Source: Anoplolepis gracilipes (taxonomy: Eukaryota; Arthropoda; Insecta; Hymenoptera; Formicidae). Taken from it: DNA of 64,000 bases. The position numbers and the translations under genes were made by a program. Of this stretch, positions 40,420 through 64,000 are shown in pieces (positions within the stretch are counted from its first letter, which is position 1; every line of letters begins with the position of its first letter). The stretch is taken from NCBI RefSeq assembly GCF_047496725.1, contig NC_132971.1, forward strand, positions 15,556,001 through 15,620,000. The letters are read 5' to 3'. A model generated the notes under the pieces. That model was not told the origin of the DNA and ran no database searches. It saw only the letters and a program-made list of their open reading frames with translations.

Positions 40420-42374
40420 TTGAAGTACTTTATTTAGTTCGCGTGTTTATGTCCAATTCCTAAATTCTTTCAGCGTTTTCGATAAGTGCTCATCGAAAAG
40501 TATATAAATCATTGAATGCACTTGTCTTCGATTGCACATCAATTTGCCTCGCGCATATCGCATTCGCCAGACAGGCTACCAATACTCGTTCACATAATGT
40601 ACGATTATTTCAATTATTTTATTACGTATTAATCTTAGCCCACAACATAATGCATATAATCATGAGCCTATTATTTCCGCGAGTGCGGGCGGGCGAGTGG
40701 GAAGAGAGCGTTCATTCCGCTTCTCTCCTCTCTCTTGGCCGTCGTATTTTAACGATATTGTAATTTGGAGACCGCAAACCCCCTGACGTCACCGGGTGCA
40801 TCGAAGCATCTTGTCGGCGCGCAACCTATCTCTGCACCTACCCACCCACCCCTTGTGAGCCGATAATCTCGATCAAAGGAATATTAACGGTCAATGAATT
40901 ATAGGAATTTCGACAAATTAGATATCGGGCGAATTGAAGGATTGCGTTACTAATTCCGCCGAAAAATACCGGTGCGCCGATCGTTACGCCAAGATTTATT
41001 CAACCGAGACTCGCTGTCACGCGGAGATCTCTCTCAAGAAAAAAGGACGATTGTGTATCTTTACAGCCGCGATACATATGACATATGATACGCAATGTTC
41101 TTAATAAAAATTGAAATCTAAAAAAGTGACGCTCTGGACGCAAGAAGCTCCGTTCGTGAAATTCTTTGTCTACAGAGAAGTATTATTTATGTGTTTTTGA
41201 GAGAGGACGTAAGAAATCATCCGCGTTTAAATTGTCGTTACGAATAGTCGCGTCCTGCTCGTTTCTTGTCCGATCCCACGGCGCCGGTGATTCAGCCGTC
41301 GCGGCTACACATGCCTTCCATGCCAATCTTAATATTATCCTTCGAATTATGGCCCTAATGTTATCCATGATACGCGTTCCCTACGTCCTACACACGTACG
41401 AGCTATCGACTCTAATGATCGAGCACGAAATTCGGAGCGGTTTCCTCTCGCCGGACGTCAAACCGGTATGTATTAGGATTACCATCCGGATTATTTCATA
41501 ACTTTTAGTAAATAGAATGATTTTTCTTTCTTATTAAACTTATACAATAATAAGCGACCTTCTTGCTATGCTATTATATGTTTACGCATGTTCGAAATAA
41601 ATAAAGTGCATCGTTACCTTTTTTTTTTTTTGGTGTAAAAGAATACTCACGCGAAAATATTCTCGCTAGCGTATAAAATATTTTCTACTTCTCGTATCTG
41701 GTTAGTAACACGTAATTATTCGTACAAGTTTACTCATATCGAACGTGCTACATGCGGATATTTCGCAGCGTCACGGACGGGTAAAGTTCCGTCGCGAACA
41801 TGAGACACTGTCACGAGATTTCGCCATCGTAAATCTTCGGCGCTATATCGACGTGACAAAGTGACGCGAATGATATTCGCTCGTTGGCCGGAATACATTC
41901 ATATATATCGTGGCACGTATCGTGTAGCCTGTCCTGGCAGGAAGCGACCAGCTATACACGGCATAACTTGTAGCCGTGTCGTGATAGCGACACTTCATAA
42001 ACATGGGCTGGCGTCATGTCGCTGTGGTACCAATGCGAAACCCTTTTACATCGTCGATCGTTATCCGTCCGCGCCGATGGACATCGCCATTGAACAGCCG
42101 TTATGTTTACGACCTGTCCTACGTAAAAAAAAAATGCGCCGAGTATCAAAAAAATTAACTCGCTAAACTTTTGACTTTCATCCATTTTCGACTGTTCTAT
42201 TCGCACATATTTCGTAAAATTGTTAATATAAATTAGCAATAAATTGTTTATAATTATTAAAAAATATTAATTATATAAAACATTGTATCAATCAATATAA
42301 AATATTGATTATATAAAACATAGAAAAACAATATGTAATATAATAGAATAAATAGGAGCATATATATATGTAAA

Positions 42375-42506
42375 ACTTATTTTTTATATATTATTTAGAG
42401 TTTAAAAATGATAACAAGAACAGGGGCAAAGTGCACAATATAATATTACACTATATTATATCTATAAAAATTATAATGGGATTCATTTATCATATAATAA
42501 AAAGTA
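42375..42506. repeat. Direct repeat flanking a palindrome, copy 1
   Basis: About 132 bp, sharing TTATTTTTTATATATTATTT, AGAGTTTAAAAATG and ATTCATTTA.CATATAAT with 43101-43234. It lies left of the palindrome, so the whole 0.86-kb block looks like one composite repeat. Confidence 0.6.
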
Positions 42507-42569
42507 CACTTCATGCAATAAAAAAACCGCATTAAATTTTTTGTTAAAGTATCTATAATCTATATCTAT

Positions 42570-42960
42570 AATAATGAATTACACACAAAAATAAAAATAC
42601 AATGTGTATTTTGCTATTTTGTATCTAATTTAAAGTATTTATTATATGCCAAATAATGAAAAAAAGAATACTTACAATAGAATACTTACAAAAATTAGAT
42701 ATACTCAGTGAAAATATGTAAAGAAAAAAAAGCACAATTATTGTTCAATAATTAATATAAGTTTTTTTACTGTATCTTAAAAACACAAAATTTAAAATTT
42801 GTTTATTAATTAAATTTTTTTTACATATTTTCACTGAGTACCCCCAATTTTTGTAAGTATTATATTGTACATTTCATTATTTTTCATTATTTGCATATAA
42901 AGATTAGACAATACATTAGCAAAATACATAATGTTTTCTTTATTTTTGATTATTCATTAA
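42570..42960. repeat. Large imperfect palindrome
   Basis: Arms of about 150 bp pair across a spacer of about 90 bases (42729-42814). ACTTACAAAAATT followed by TACTCAGTGAAAATATGTAAA near 42684-42722 returns inverted at 42820-42862. Weaker pairing continues outward to about 42510 and 43030. Confidence 0.65.
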
Positions 42961-43100
42961 TATAGATATTTCAATACAAAATTAAGTGCAGCTTTTTTTC
43001 TTATGTGGTGATGTATCATAAATGGATTTTCACTCATCATAAAAATATGAATATAAAGCAATGAAACATAACAGAATATATAAATAATGGCATACATAAA

Positions 43101-43234
43101 TCTTATTTTTTATATATTATTTAGAGTTTAAAAATGGTAATAAGAATAAAAAGGAGCAAAATGTCCAATAATATTTTACTATAATATAATCATAAAGATA
43201 ATATATGGATTCATTTACCATATAATCAGAAGTA
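43101..43234. repeat. Direct repeat flanking a palindrome, copy 2
   Basis: Second copy of the 42375-42506 segment, same orientation, roughly 80% similar by eye. Some similarity extends upstream (about 43030-43100 against 42305-42374). Confidence 0.6.
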
Positions 43235-43644
43235 TTATAAATTGATTTACTCACCCCATATATTCTACCATTAATTGGATCAATTCAAGGAGAAAGTCTG
43301 TGAAAGACACAAAACAATTAATAATATAATAAATAATTAAAAAATAATTTTACTTGGTACAAATAATTTTAGTTTGTTTCGCTCAAAAATTATTGTTGCA
43401 CATTTCAATACATATTTGACATTTATGTTAGATTCAGCTAAAAAATAGAATATTTTTATTAATATTATAACATAAAAGTTGTCATGTATTAGTTAATCAA
43501 ACAAAATTTAATAATTTAAATTTTTACAGAAATGAGACACAATCAACATAATAAATTGGTCAATTTAAATTTTTAAACTTACATGTTGCCGAAACTGTGA
43601 CGATACACTGTGCGTATGAACATCGTAATAATAAATTTACTTTC

Positions 43645-44370
43645 AATACGATCTCACCGATGCTACTATATGTTCGATTCGTACCATGGCAGGTCGATCC
43701 TGTGAGCAGAAATCCTGTGGAAAAAAAGATGCGAATCAATTGAGACAATAACGATGATAATTTATTACAGAGTGCTACGATTCAATTGCACGGCATTATT
43801 GTGTAAAATTTTAATCGAGTCACACGGTATATATTTTTTATACATATACTAATCCATCTATATACTCACAAAAAGAAAGGGGACGTAATGAACCGACCAG
43901 TATAAATTTTCGCTTGTAAATGAATGATTTAAGTGACAAATTAATTGCATTATTGCTCGAATATATACAATACATATATATTATCGATCTTTCTAGAACG
44001 ACGCTTACCACCTTCTTGTCGAAAATACGAGTATACTAATTAATAATGTTATATTAATGTATAATATATTAATCAAATGACCTCACCAATGTGTCGTATT
44101 GATTCTATTTTTCAATCCTGTTGCATCAGATCGATCCTGGATAGCAAGGATCTTGCGAAAGACGCGAACCGGTCAAAACAATGGCGATGATAACTAACGT
44201 ACACATCGCAACAATTCGATCGCGCACCATTATCGTCACCCTCTTAAATTCCATCGCGTACTCTTAATTACACCGATGCACACGATATGATGCATTTCGT
44301 AAATACTAATTAATCCACCGATCGATATAACAACTCAATCCGCGAAAAGAAAGCGACGCGGCCGACCCGG
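43645..44370. repeat. Old tandem duplication, unit about 430 bp
   Basis: Segments 43645-43925 and 44080-44400 share blocks in the same order: CTCACC.ATG, CGATCCTG, CGATGATAA, an ATTC.AT.GC.C..CATTAT.GT block, ACTAAT, AAAAGAAAG.G.GACG and AAATTTTCG. On the - strand, each unit has a segment starting with GATCGA after CAG and ending before GTGAG, resembling a tiny exon. No product is recognised. Confidence 0.5.
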
Positions 44371-44927
44371 TACCAACCACCCAATTGAAATTTTCGGTTA
44401 GAACTAAATAAATTACTTAGGCAGTAAACTTCATACGTAATCTTATGACGTATGACCATAGATACGTGGAAAGTACATAGAAAGTTCGTAATGCGAGAAA
44501 AAGAGATAGCGATACTGAGCAGATTGTCTTTCTCCTTCCATCATGATGGAATAAATTATAAAACGTTCTGCACATCGTAAAATCTATGCCCATTGGAAAA
44601 GATTAGCGAGATCTGTGTCTAGATAGAGTGCACCTTCACACGAGCGATCATTATTAATTTTTCTAATTACTGCAACTGCAAAGTTTCAATTGACGTTTCA
44701 AGGTTAATCATTTACTTGCTTGCGTGCGCGATATGGGGTGAGTTTCAAAAATATGTTTTTAACGCTAATAATAAGGCATAATCAAAACTCTGCAACCTTA
44801 TACTATTTCGATTACATGGATACGCATTGCACTAACATTATTCTGAATTTTAATGAAAGTCAGATATGTGTCTGTATTTTTTAGAAAGAAAAATAGATGA
44901 AAAACAAATCCTGGCCTTGGTCATCCT

Positions 44928-45044
44928 GGGAGCTTTCCAACAAAACAGTGTAATACAGTACCCACTAGTGTGAGAGAGAATACATCAGGGTGTCTCACTC
45001 ACACTAGTGGACACCGTGTTACACTGTCTTGCTAGAAAGGTCCC
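44928..45044. repeat. 117-bp hairpin, MITE-like
   Basis: Arms of about 50 bp (44928-44977 and 44993-45044) share GGGA.CTTTC, ACAGTGTAA and CCACTAGTGTGAG in inverted orientation, with a loop of about 15 bases. No obvious target duplication. Too long-stemmed for a typical microRNA precursor, but a hairpin RNA is possible. Confidence 0.6.
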
Positions 45045-45639
45045 ATTAATCGTTAAACTGTATTATTGGCGGAGGCGCTTTCACCTTCTCGTCGATAAGT
45101 GGAAATTCTGCAAAACCAGCTGGACCGCCGGTCGAATGTCGAATCCGTGACGTCGTATATACGTGCCGTGTGCTCTCTCTCGTGTTGTTCGATACGGTGT
45201 GCAGCGCGATATTTGTACATATTTTGGGTGCAAGAGCAACTCGCAATAAAATACGAGGTATTTGTCAAGGGACAATGCACGGGGTTCATCTGTGGAACGA
45301 GGGCCGCGGAGCGCACTTGCATATTTTGATTCGCGGGCGTTTAACTCGAAAGAGAATACATCTGCGAGATTACTAACATTCAAGTGTAACGAGCCTATGT
45401 CGTGTGTCGATGAGTTGGTCGCAGCACAAACTACCTATTCGACGGCTAAGGACATAGCGTATGTAAGTCGTAGGACAAATTCATTCGCGACATTGTAAAA
45501 GTATCTCCTCGACGAGCGATCGTTCCGGTAGTGAGGCAAGGTTAGTTAAGTTTCGCGATGCAGTGCGGATAACTGCTTCGTTCACCGGCCGTCACGCGGC
45601 AGCATCGTCGCTGGCACTGATAGCGCACTTTTTATTTAT
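45045..45639. other. GC-richer block without a recognised gene
   Basis: Lies between the 44928-45044 hairpin and the 45640-46035 tandem repeat. Frames are short on both strands and no family is recognised. It could be an untranslated exon or regulatory DNA; nothing in the sequence decides this. Confidence 0.35.
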
Positions 45640-46035
45640 TTTTATTTTAATTATTTGATTTTAATTTTTCATCTTTTACTGTACTTTAATTTTTATAAAA
45701 TAGAAATTTTGAAAAATAGATTTATAAAATAATTTTATAAAATAGATTTACCCATAAAATAGAAATTTTAATACAATAGCTAGTATATAAAGTGTTGTGT
45801 TTCCATATTTTTTTTATTTTAATTTTTAATTTATAAAATGGAAATTTTAATACAACAGCTAGTATATAAAATGTCGTTTCTACATTTTTTTCTTTATTTT
45901 AATTCTTGATTTATAAAATGGAAATTTTAATACAATAGTAGGTTGTATTTTCATAGGTTTTTTTTAATTCGATTTTGACGTTTTACTGTTATTTTAATTT
46001 TTGATTTATAAAATAGAAATTTTTATACATTAATT
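45640..46035. repeat. Degenerate AT-rich tandem repeat, unit about 75 bp
   Basis: Four to five diverged units centred on TTTATAAAATGGAAATTTTA and ATACAATAGCTAGTATATAA. It lies just left of the CpG-rich segment upstream of Ola1 and marks a sharp composition boundary. Confidence 0.7.
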
Positions 46036-46189
46036 ATTAGGATAGTTTAGCCGGTGGAATTTTATATAGATATTTTTACATGAAGGGACATCACATAAAA
46101 ACCCAATATTAATTTTTTAATGTACCAATTCAAAATGAGTACTTTGTTGTATTAAAATATTTTTGATTAAAATATTTTAATTTAATTTT

Positions 46190-47284
46190 TCACGTTTTTT
46201 CATGATCAACATAGGTTTGTCGAGAGCTTTTCCTCTGCTTTTCGTAAGTCGACAGCAACCTCGAGGATCCAATCTCAATCAGAGTAGCGTGGTGCGACGC
46301 GTCTCCGAGATCACCCATTAACCGCACGTCTAGCGATCCGCAAAAGCGAGACGACGCTGTAAAAGGGGAGGGACGGTCACGCCACGGCGCCAAGGCGGCT
46401 CTTCTTCTTTGGGCTCTCGAGTAGCATCGCGAGCGAAACGCTTCTTCAAGAGAAAGAGAAAGAGAGAGAGAGGAGAGAGAGGCTCCTCCATTATCGTAAT
46501 TTGCAAATTTCCCCGGGACCGCGATGAAAAACGACGAGAGGCGCCGTGGTTTCGCGTTGAAACGCGCGAGCACGATGAAGAGAAAGAATAAAGGAGAGGG
46601 TGGAGGCAGAAGAGCGCTACGGGGGTGGAAAGAGAGGAGAGGACGACGAAGCTCGGTGAAGAGAGGCGGAAAAAAGAGAGAAGGAACACAGGAACCGCGA
46701 AGACGGTGGCGGATTGGCGGCCTCGGGCGCGGTTGCGGATTCTCGGCGTGATGCCGGTGATTCGCGGCTTTGGTGCCCAGTAATCCTGTAGTCCCCCCTC
46801 GTGGCCCGGCCATATTCCTCCTCCCGCGCAGCCTCCTCCCTCGTCGTCTTTGATGCGGCGCGGCGGGATGCCGACGGGACAGGGGGCTCTCAATCTCGCG
46901 GTAAATACAGCAATCGCTCGCGATGTGCCGTCCGCATTAATATAATTAGTCACCGCGAGCGCTCGGCAGAACGATACGCCGGGGATGCGAGGACTCTGCT
47001 GGTATCTCGCTTGCGCTCCGGGCTACGCGCACTCACACACGCCGAAATATCTCGCAGCCGCGCTTAAGTATATTTCGGGGGATGCAGGGTATCGGCGGCG
47101 TGTGCCCTGGGGCACACCGCACGTCTACAGACGCGACAGGCGGAGTTACCGTCTCCTTGTCCGTTAGCTGATTACGCTCTACTCCGTGCCTCGTGCGTGG
47201 CACTCGTTCCACAACTCTCCGCTTTGCGGATGAGATGAAATTTAAATATTAATTCGGCATATAAAAAGATCCTGTATTTTTCAG
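46190..47284 (+). promoter_or_regulatory. CpG-rich segment upstream of Ola1: presumed promoter, 5' untranslated exon and short intron
   Basis: GC- and CpG-rich DNA sharply distinct from the AT-rich DNA on its left. It ends in a splice acceptor (ATTTTTCAG at 47276-47284) directly before the Ola1 ATG, so a non-coding first exon must lie upstream. A donor-like GTAAAT follows GCG at 46901, but which donor is used cannot be decided. A short perfect inverted repeat (GTGTGCCC, two bases, GGGCACAC) lies near 47099-47116. Long open frames on the - strand here look like by-products of base composition. Confidence 0.5.
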
Positions 47285-47285
47285 C

Positions 47286-58905
<11,620 letters not shown>

Positions 58906-61434
58906 TGGCACGCGTTTCTCATGTTGTTGCTTGTCCATCTGTACATCAACATGATCCTATTATCCTGTTGCACACATCACCCCCGTGTCAATTAATCCAG
59001 CCCAATTTTCCTGATTCTCTTTGACTTTTTTATTCATGTATACATGTCAACGCGATAACGATAGTGACAATTATTTTTATATTCTACAGAAGTTATATAC
59101 AAAATTAATCGCGAATATAGTCATAATAGACATTTTCAAATGACATTTTACTGGAATAATATTCAGTATTCTTCTTGTTCAAAATTATGCACGTAAAATA
59201 ATGCATAATTCAATATTCACGGATGTTACGACGTTATCCTTTCATAACAAATTACAAAGAAGAAGAAGGAAATTACAGTTTCATTTTCATTACTATATAT
59301 ATAATTAGATGATTTGCTTGTGCATTCTACATTTTTTAACTTTGGTGTAAAACTGCAGGAATGAGAGAGGAAAGAAAAAGAACGGAAACGAACAAAACGT
59401 ATGTAAAACATTTTTTTGCAATCTCTTTTGTATTTGTTCAACATAATTTTCTATTAAATTTATGTATATATATAGAATGACACAAAAAGATTGTAATAGT
59501 CTCGTAAATTTACTGTTGCGTAAGTCTATGAATCAAATTTTTATGTTCCTTTTGAATAAGGCAAATTTTGAACACATTCTTATAAAAATAATTACATCAT
59601 TAGATGAATTCTATTGAATTTATACTTTTCTCTTTTTCCTTGTATCCTTTTTGGAGATCTAATATATATATATATATATAATTTTCAGTATATATATATT
59701 TATAATATTTTCAATAATACTTTTTTTTATCCAGATAAATTTAACATGTGTTTTCTGTGATATTTTAAAAAAATATCTTTTGTTATGTAGCTATATCCTC
59801 TCATGTGTGTGTGACAAAAAAAATATATTATAAACTATTATAAGCATTGTGTGCTAATTTCTATATAGAAATAATTTTTTAAAAATATAATAAAAAAAGT
59901 AAATAGGAAAATATTACAAAGCAATAGAGTCAGCATAAAATTAAAATTTAGAAATTTAATGTCTATTTTATTTTACACAAAGTGCTACAGTGGATTCTAT
60001 TCGTTATTATAATGTGTTACTACAAATATATCGATTATTACGTATTTTTATCATTACAAATATTTTACAATTTTTTTTACAAATTATGTGATTTTACTGA
60101 AGATAACACATTTAAATTTTATTGCATTTTCATAAAATATATATAATTTATAACTTAAAGCAAAGACGATGATGTCTGGCACTCTATAGAGTTAAATATA
60201 TTTTTTTCAGTTTTTTTTCTTTAATGACATTTTTTTATACTAGAAATCCATTTATGTGCTATAACTGTTGCATTACAGGTTTAGATTTTACAGACGTAGC
60301 ACAGAACAGAACCAGAAACCGTGGATACTTCTCTCTGTATTACTCACAGAGTTTTGTAGAAACGACTATGTAGTTTGAGATCTTCGTTTTAAGAAGGCGC
60401 TTCGAACACGCGCCAAGAAAGAACATCGATGGCAATTGACAATACGTTGATGGTAAAATCAAGGTAAAGAAAAAAAAAGCTTTTCTTTCTCTCTCACGTT
60501 CGTCTCTTTATAACTTTTTTTCAATTTATTTTTACTATGTCCACTTATGGTATTCATAGTATAATCAAATGTGTTCTCTTTACAGGATGTAAAAAATTTA
60601 ATACAGATATATGTACGTGCAGTCTCATTTCAAATAATTATAACAGGTCTAATAATACACACACACACATATATACATGTCTAGAAATCAGTTTTCATCC
60701 ATCTTATACTTTTATTCTCATTTTTTTCGTTTTCGACAAGTAGTCAGATTTATGGAACAGTTCCTCTAAAAAGGTAAACCTTGTCCCATTTACTAAAACC
60801 AAAAAAGAAGTCAAGTTCTAAACACTTCTCTTATAACGAAGAACATATTTTTATTTTTTATTTTAGATTGTATATATATAAATTTATTAAAAATTAAATA
60901 GCTTAAAATTATATAATATATAATACCCTATTCGATTTTATTTATTCTATTTACAATAATGGAATAAGAATTTTATATTTTTTCTCTTTTTTTAACTATG
61001 TTCTTGATTTTTCTTTTTACAATTATTCGATTATAATTAAATTTTTCTATTTTAATGTCTCTAAGTTTTCTCGTTATTCTAAAATTATTTGTCTAAATGG
61101 CACATATGGAGAATGAAAATATTGTGGTTTTTTACACTGGCTCTCGTTTTCTCGGTCACTGTTTTCTCATTCTACATATAATCACATACATAACGAATAT
61201 GTATAGTGAAAGAACACAAAAAAATTCTAGTTTACTAGAAAACAACTGGTAACAGTAGAGAAAATAGACAAGATTTTGTTATATTATACAATACAATACA
61301 ATTAGGTACTCATTTTAGAAGATATACGTTTTACACACACACATGTACACACACTTATATAACACACATCATATATTTTATTAGAAAATTAAGATCTATC
61401 TTAGAACTGATTGACTTAATTAACAATTGAATGG

Positions 61435-61508
61435 TATAGTATAATGATGTTTATATTATGATTTTCGTCCATATAGTATAATGATGTTTATATTATGATT
61501 TTTCATCC
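61435..61508. repeat. 37-bp tandem duplication
   Basis: TATAGTATAATGATGTTTAT with its downstream flank occurs at 61435 and again at 61472, nearly identical. Downstream of the sulfotransferase-like gene on its 3' side. Confidence 0.85.
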
Positions 61509-61611
61509 GTTTTATGAATTTATATACTCGCTGTTGCTTAGCATTGCTATCTCACTATTCATATACATATTTGATTATGTGAAGAAACGAATGAAAACAA
61601 CGCGTAACATT

Positions 61612-61617
61612 TTTATT
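61612..61617 (-). promoter_or_regulatory. Candidate polyadenylation signal of the sulfotransferase-like gene
   Basis: AATAAA on the - strand, 117 nt after the stop codon. The spacing suits a short 3' untranslated region. Inferred from position only. Confidence 0.5.
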
Positions 61618-61733
61618 CTGCGCATTATTATAGAATACGAATAGGAAAAAGACAATGTTTGGTCCCGACAATTTCACGTTACGGTTACAATAATCGACTA
61701 ATATTGGACTGTTGTACTGCAGTAATCATATTA

Positions 61734-64000
<2,267 letters not shown>

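Larger units (their letters stand above)
27001..42374. other. Non-coding tract alternating GC-rich and AT-rich blocks
   Basis: No coding gene recognised. GC-richer blocks lie around 27250-27850, 29750-30100, 31200-36060, 36530-37500 and 40670-42120. Between them the DNA is very AT-rich. Also present are poly(A) at 32320-32343, a (TA)n run at 40395-40419 and a short hairpin at 36338-36377. Confidence 0.45.
58906..61733. other. Intergenic space between two tail-to-tail genes, with Ola1 3' untranslated region
   Basis: AT-rich DNA after the Ola1 stop. Possible cleavage signals on the + strand are ATTAAA at 59453 and AATAAA at 59889. Neither is close to the stop, so the Ola1 3' untranslated region may be 550 nt or more. 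A short GC-richer stretch at 60280-60450 has no recognised content. A 37-bp tandem duplication lies at 61435-61508. No further gene is seen. Confidence 0.5.

Noticed and set aside
46190..46953. Two overlapping 207-codon frames on the - strand
   Set aside because: Low-complexity Ser, Arg, Leu and Pro content in a CpG-rich region with two frames open together; no domain recognised. More likely promoter DNA of Ola1.

Overview
This window is nuclear DNA from an animal, most likely an insect and probably a hymenopteran such as an ant. The evidence is the Ola1 protein sequence, the intron sizes, the patchwork of CpG-rich and very AT-rich segments, and the many small inverted-repeat elements and microsatellites. 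The species cannot be named from the sequence alone. Three protein-coding genes are supported, all in the last 17 kb.

Layout. Positions 1-47,284 form a gene-poor tract. No convincing protein-coding gene was recognised there; 1-520 may be the 3' end of an upstream gene. The tract holds two copies of a TA-flanked inverted-repeat element (1465-1635 and 14551-14702). The second copy sits in the loop of a larger foldback element (14341-14980). It also holds another TA-flanked hairpin element (18215-18428), a palindrome between direct repeats (42375-43234), an old tandem duplication (43645-44370), a 117-bp hairpin (44928-45044), several short tandem duplications and simple repeats. A CpG-rich segment (46190-47284) lies directly upstream of Ola1 and probably contains its promoter and a non-coding first exon.

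Ola1 (47286-58905, + strand) is a complete ten-exon gene for a 397-residue Obg-like ATPase; exon phases close exactly. Its first coding intron keeps the reading frame only if it has AT-AC ends (ATAAGT...CAC). That 4.5-kb intron contains, on the same strand, an intact intronless 1347-codon gene resembling adenylate kinase 9. The stop codon of the nested gene lies 116 bp before Ola1 exon 2. Ola1 intron 8 carries an uninterrupted (GT)292 array.

At the right edge, on the - strand and tail-to-tail with Ola1, is the 3' part of a uronyl/heparan-type 2-O-sulfotransferase-like gene (UST/pipe family). Five exons are visible and its 5' end lies beyond the window. Its protein lacks several residues expected in an active enzyme of this family. 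One of its introns is about 90% (GA)n/(CT)n repeat.

The three genes have no evident common pathway. The strongest candidates for new biology are the AT-AC intron hosting a retrogene-like AK9, the likely pseudo-sulfotransferase, and the foldback element with a second element inserted in its loop.
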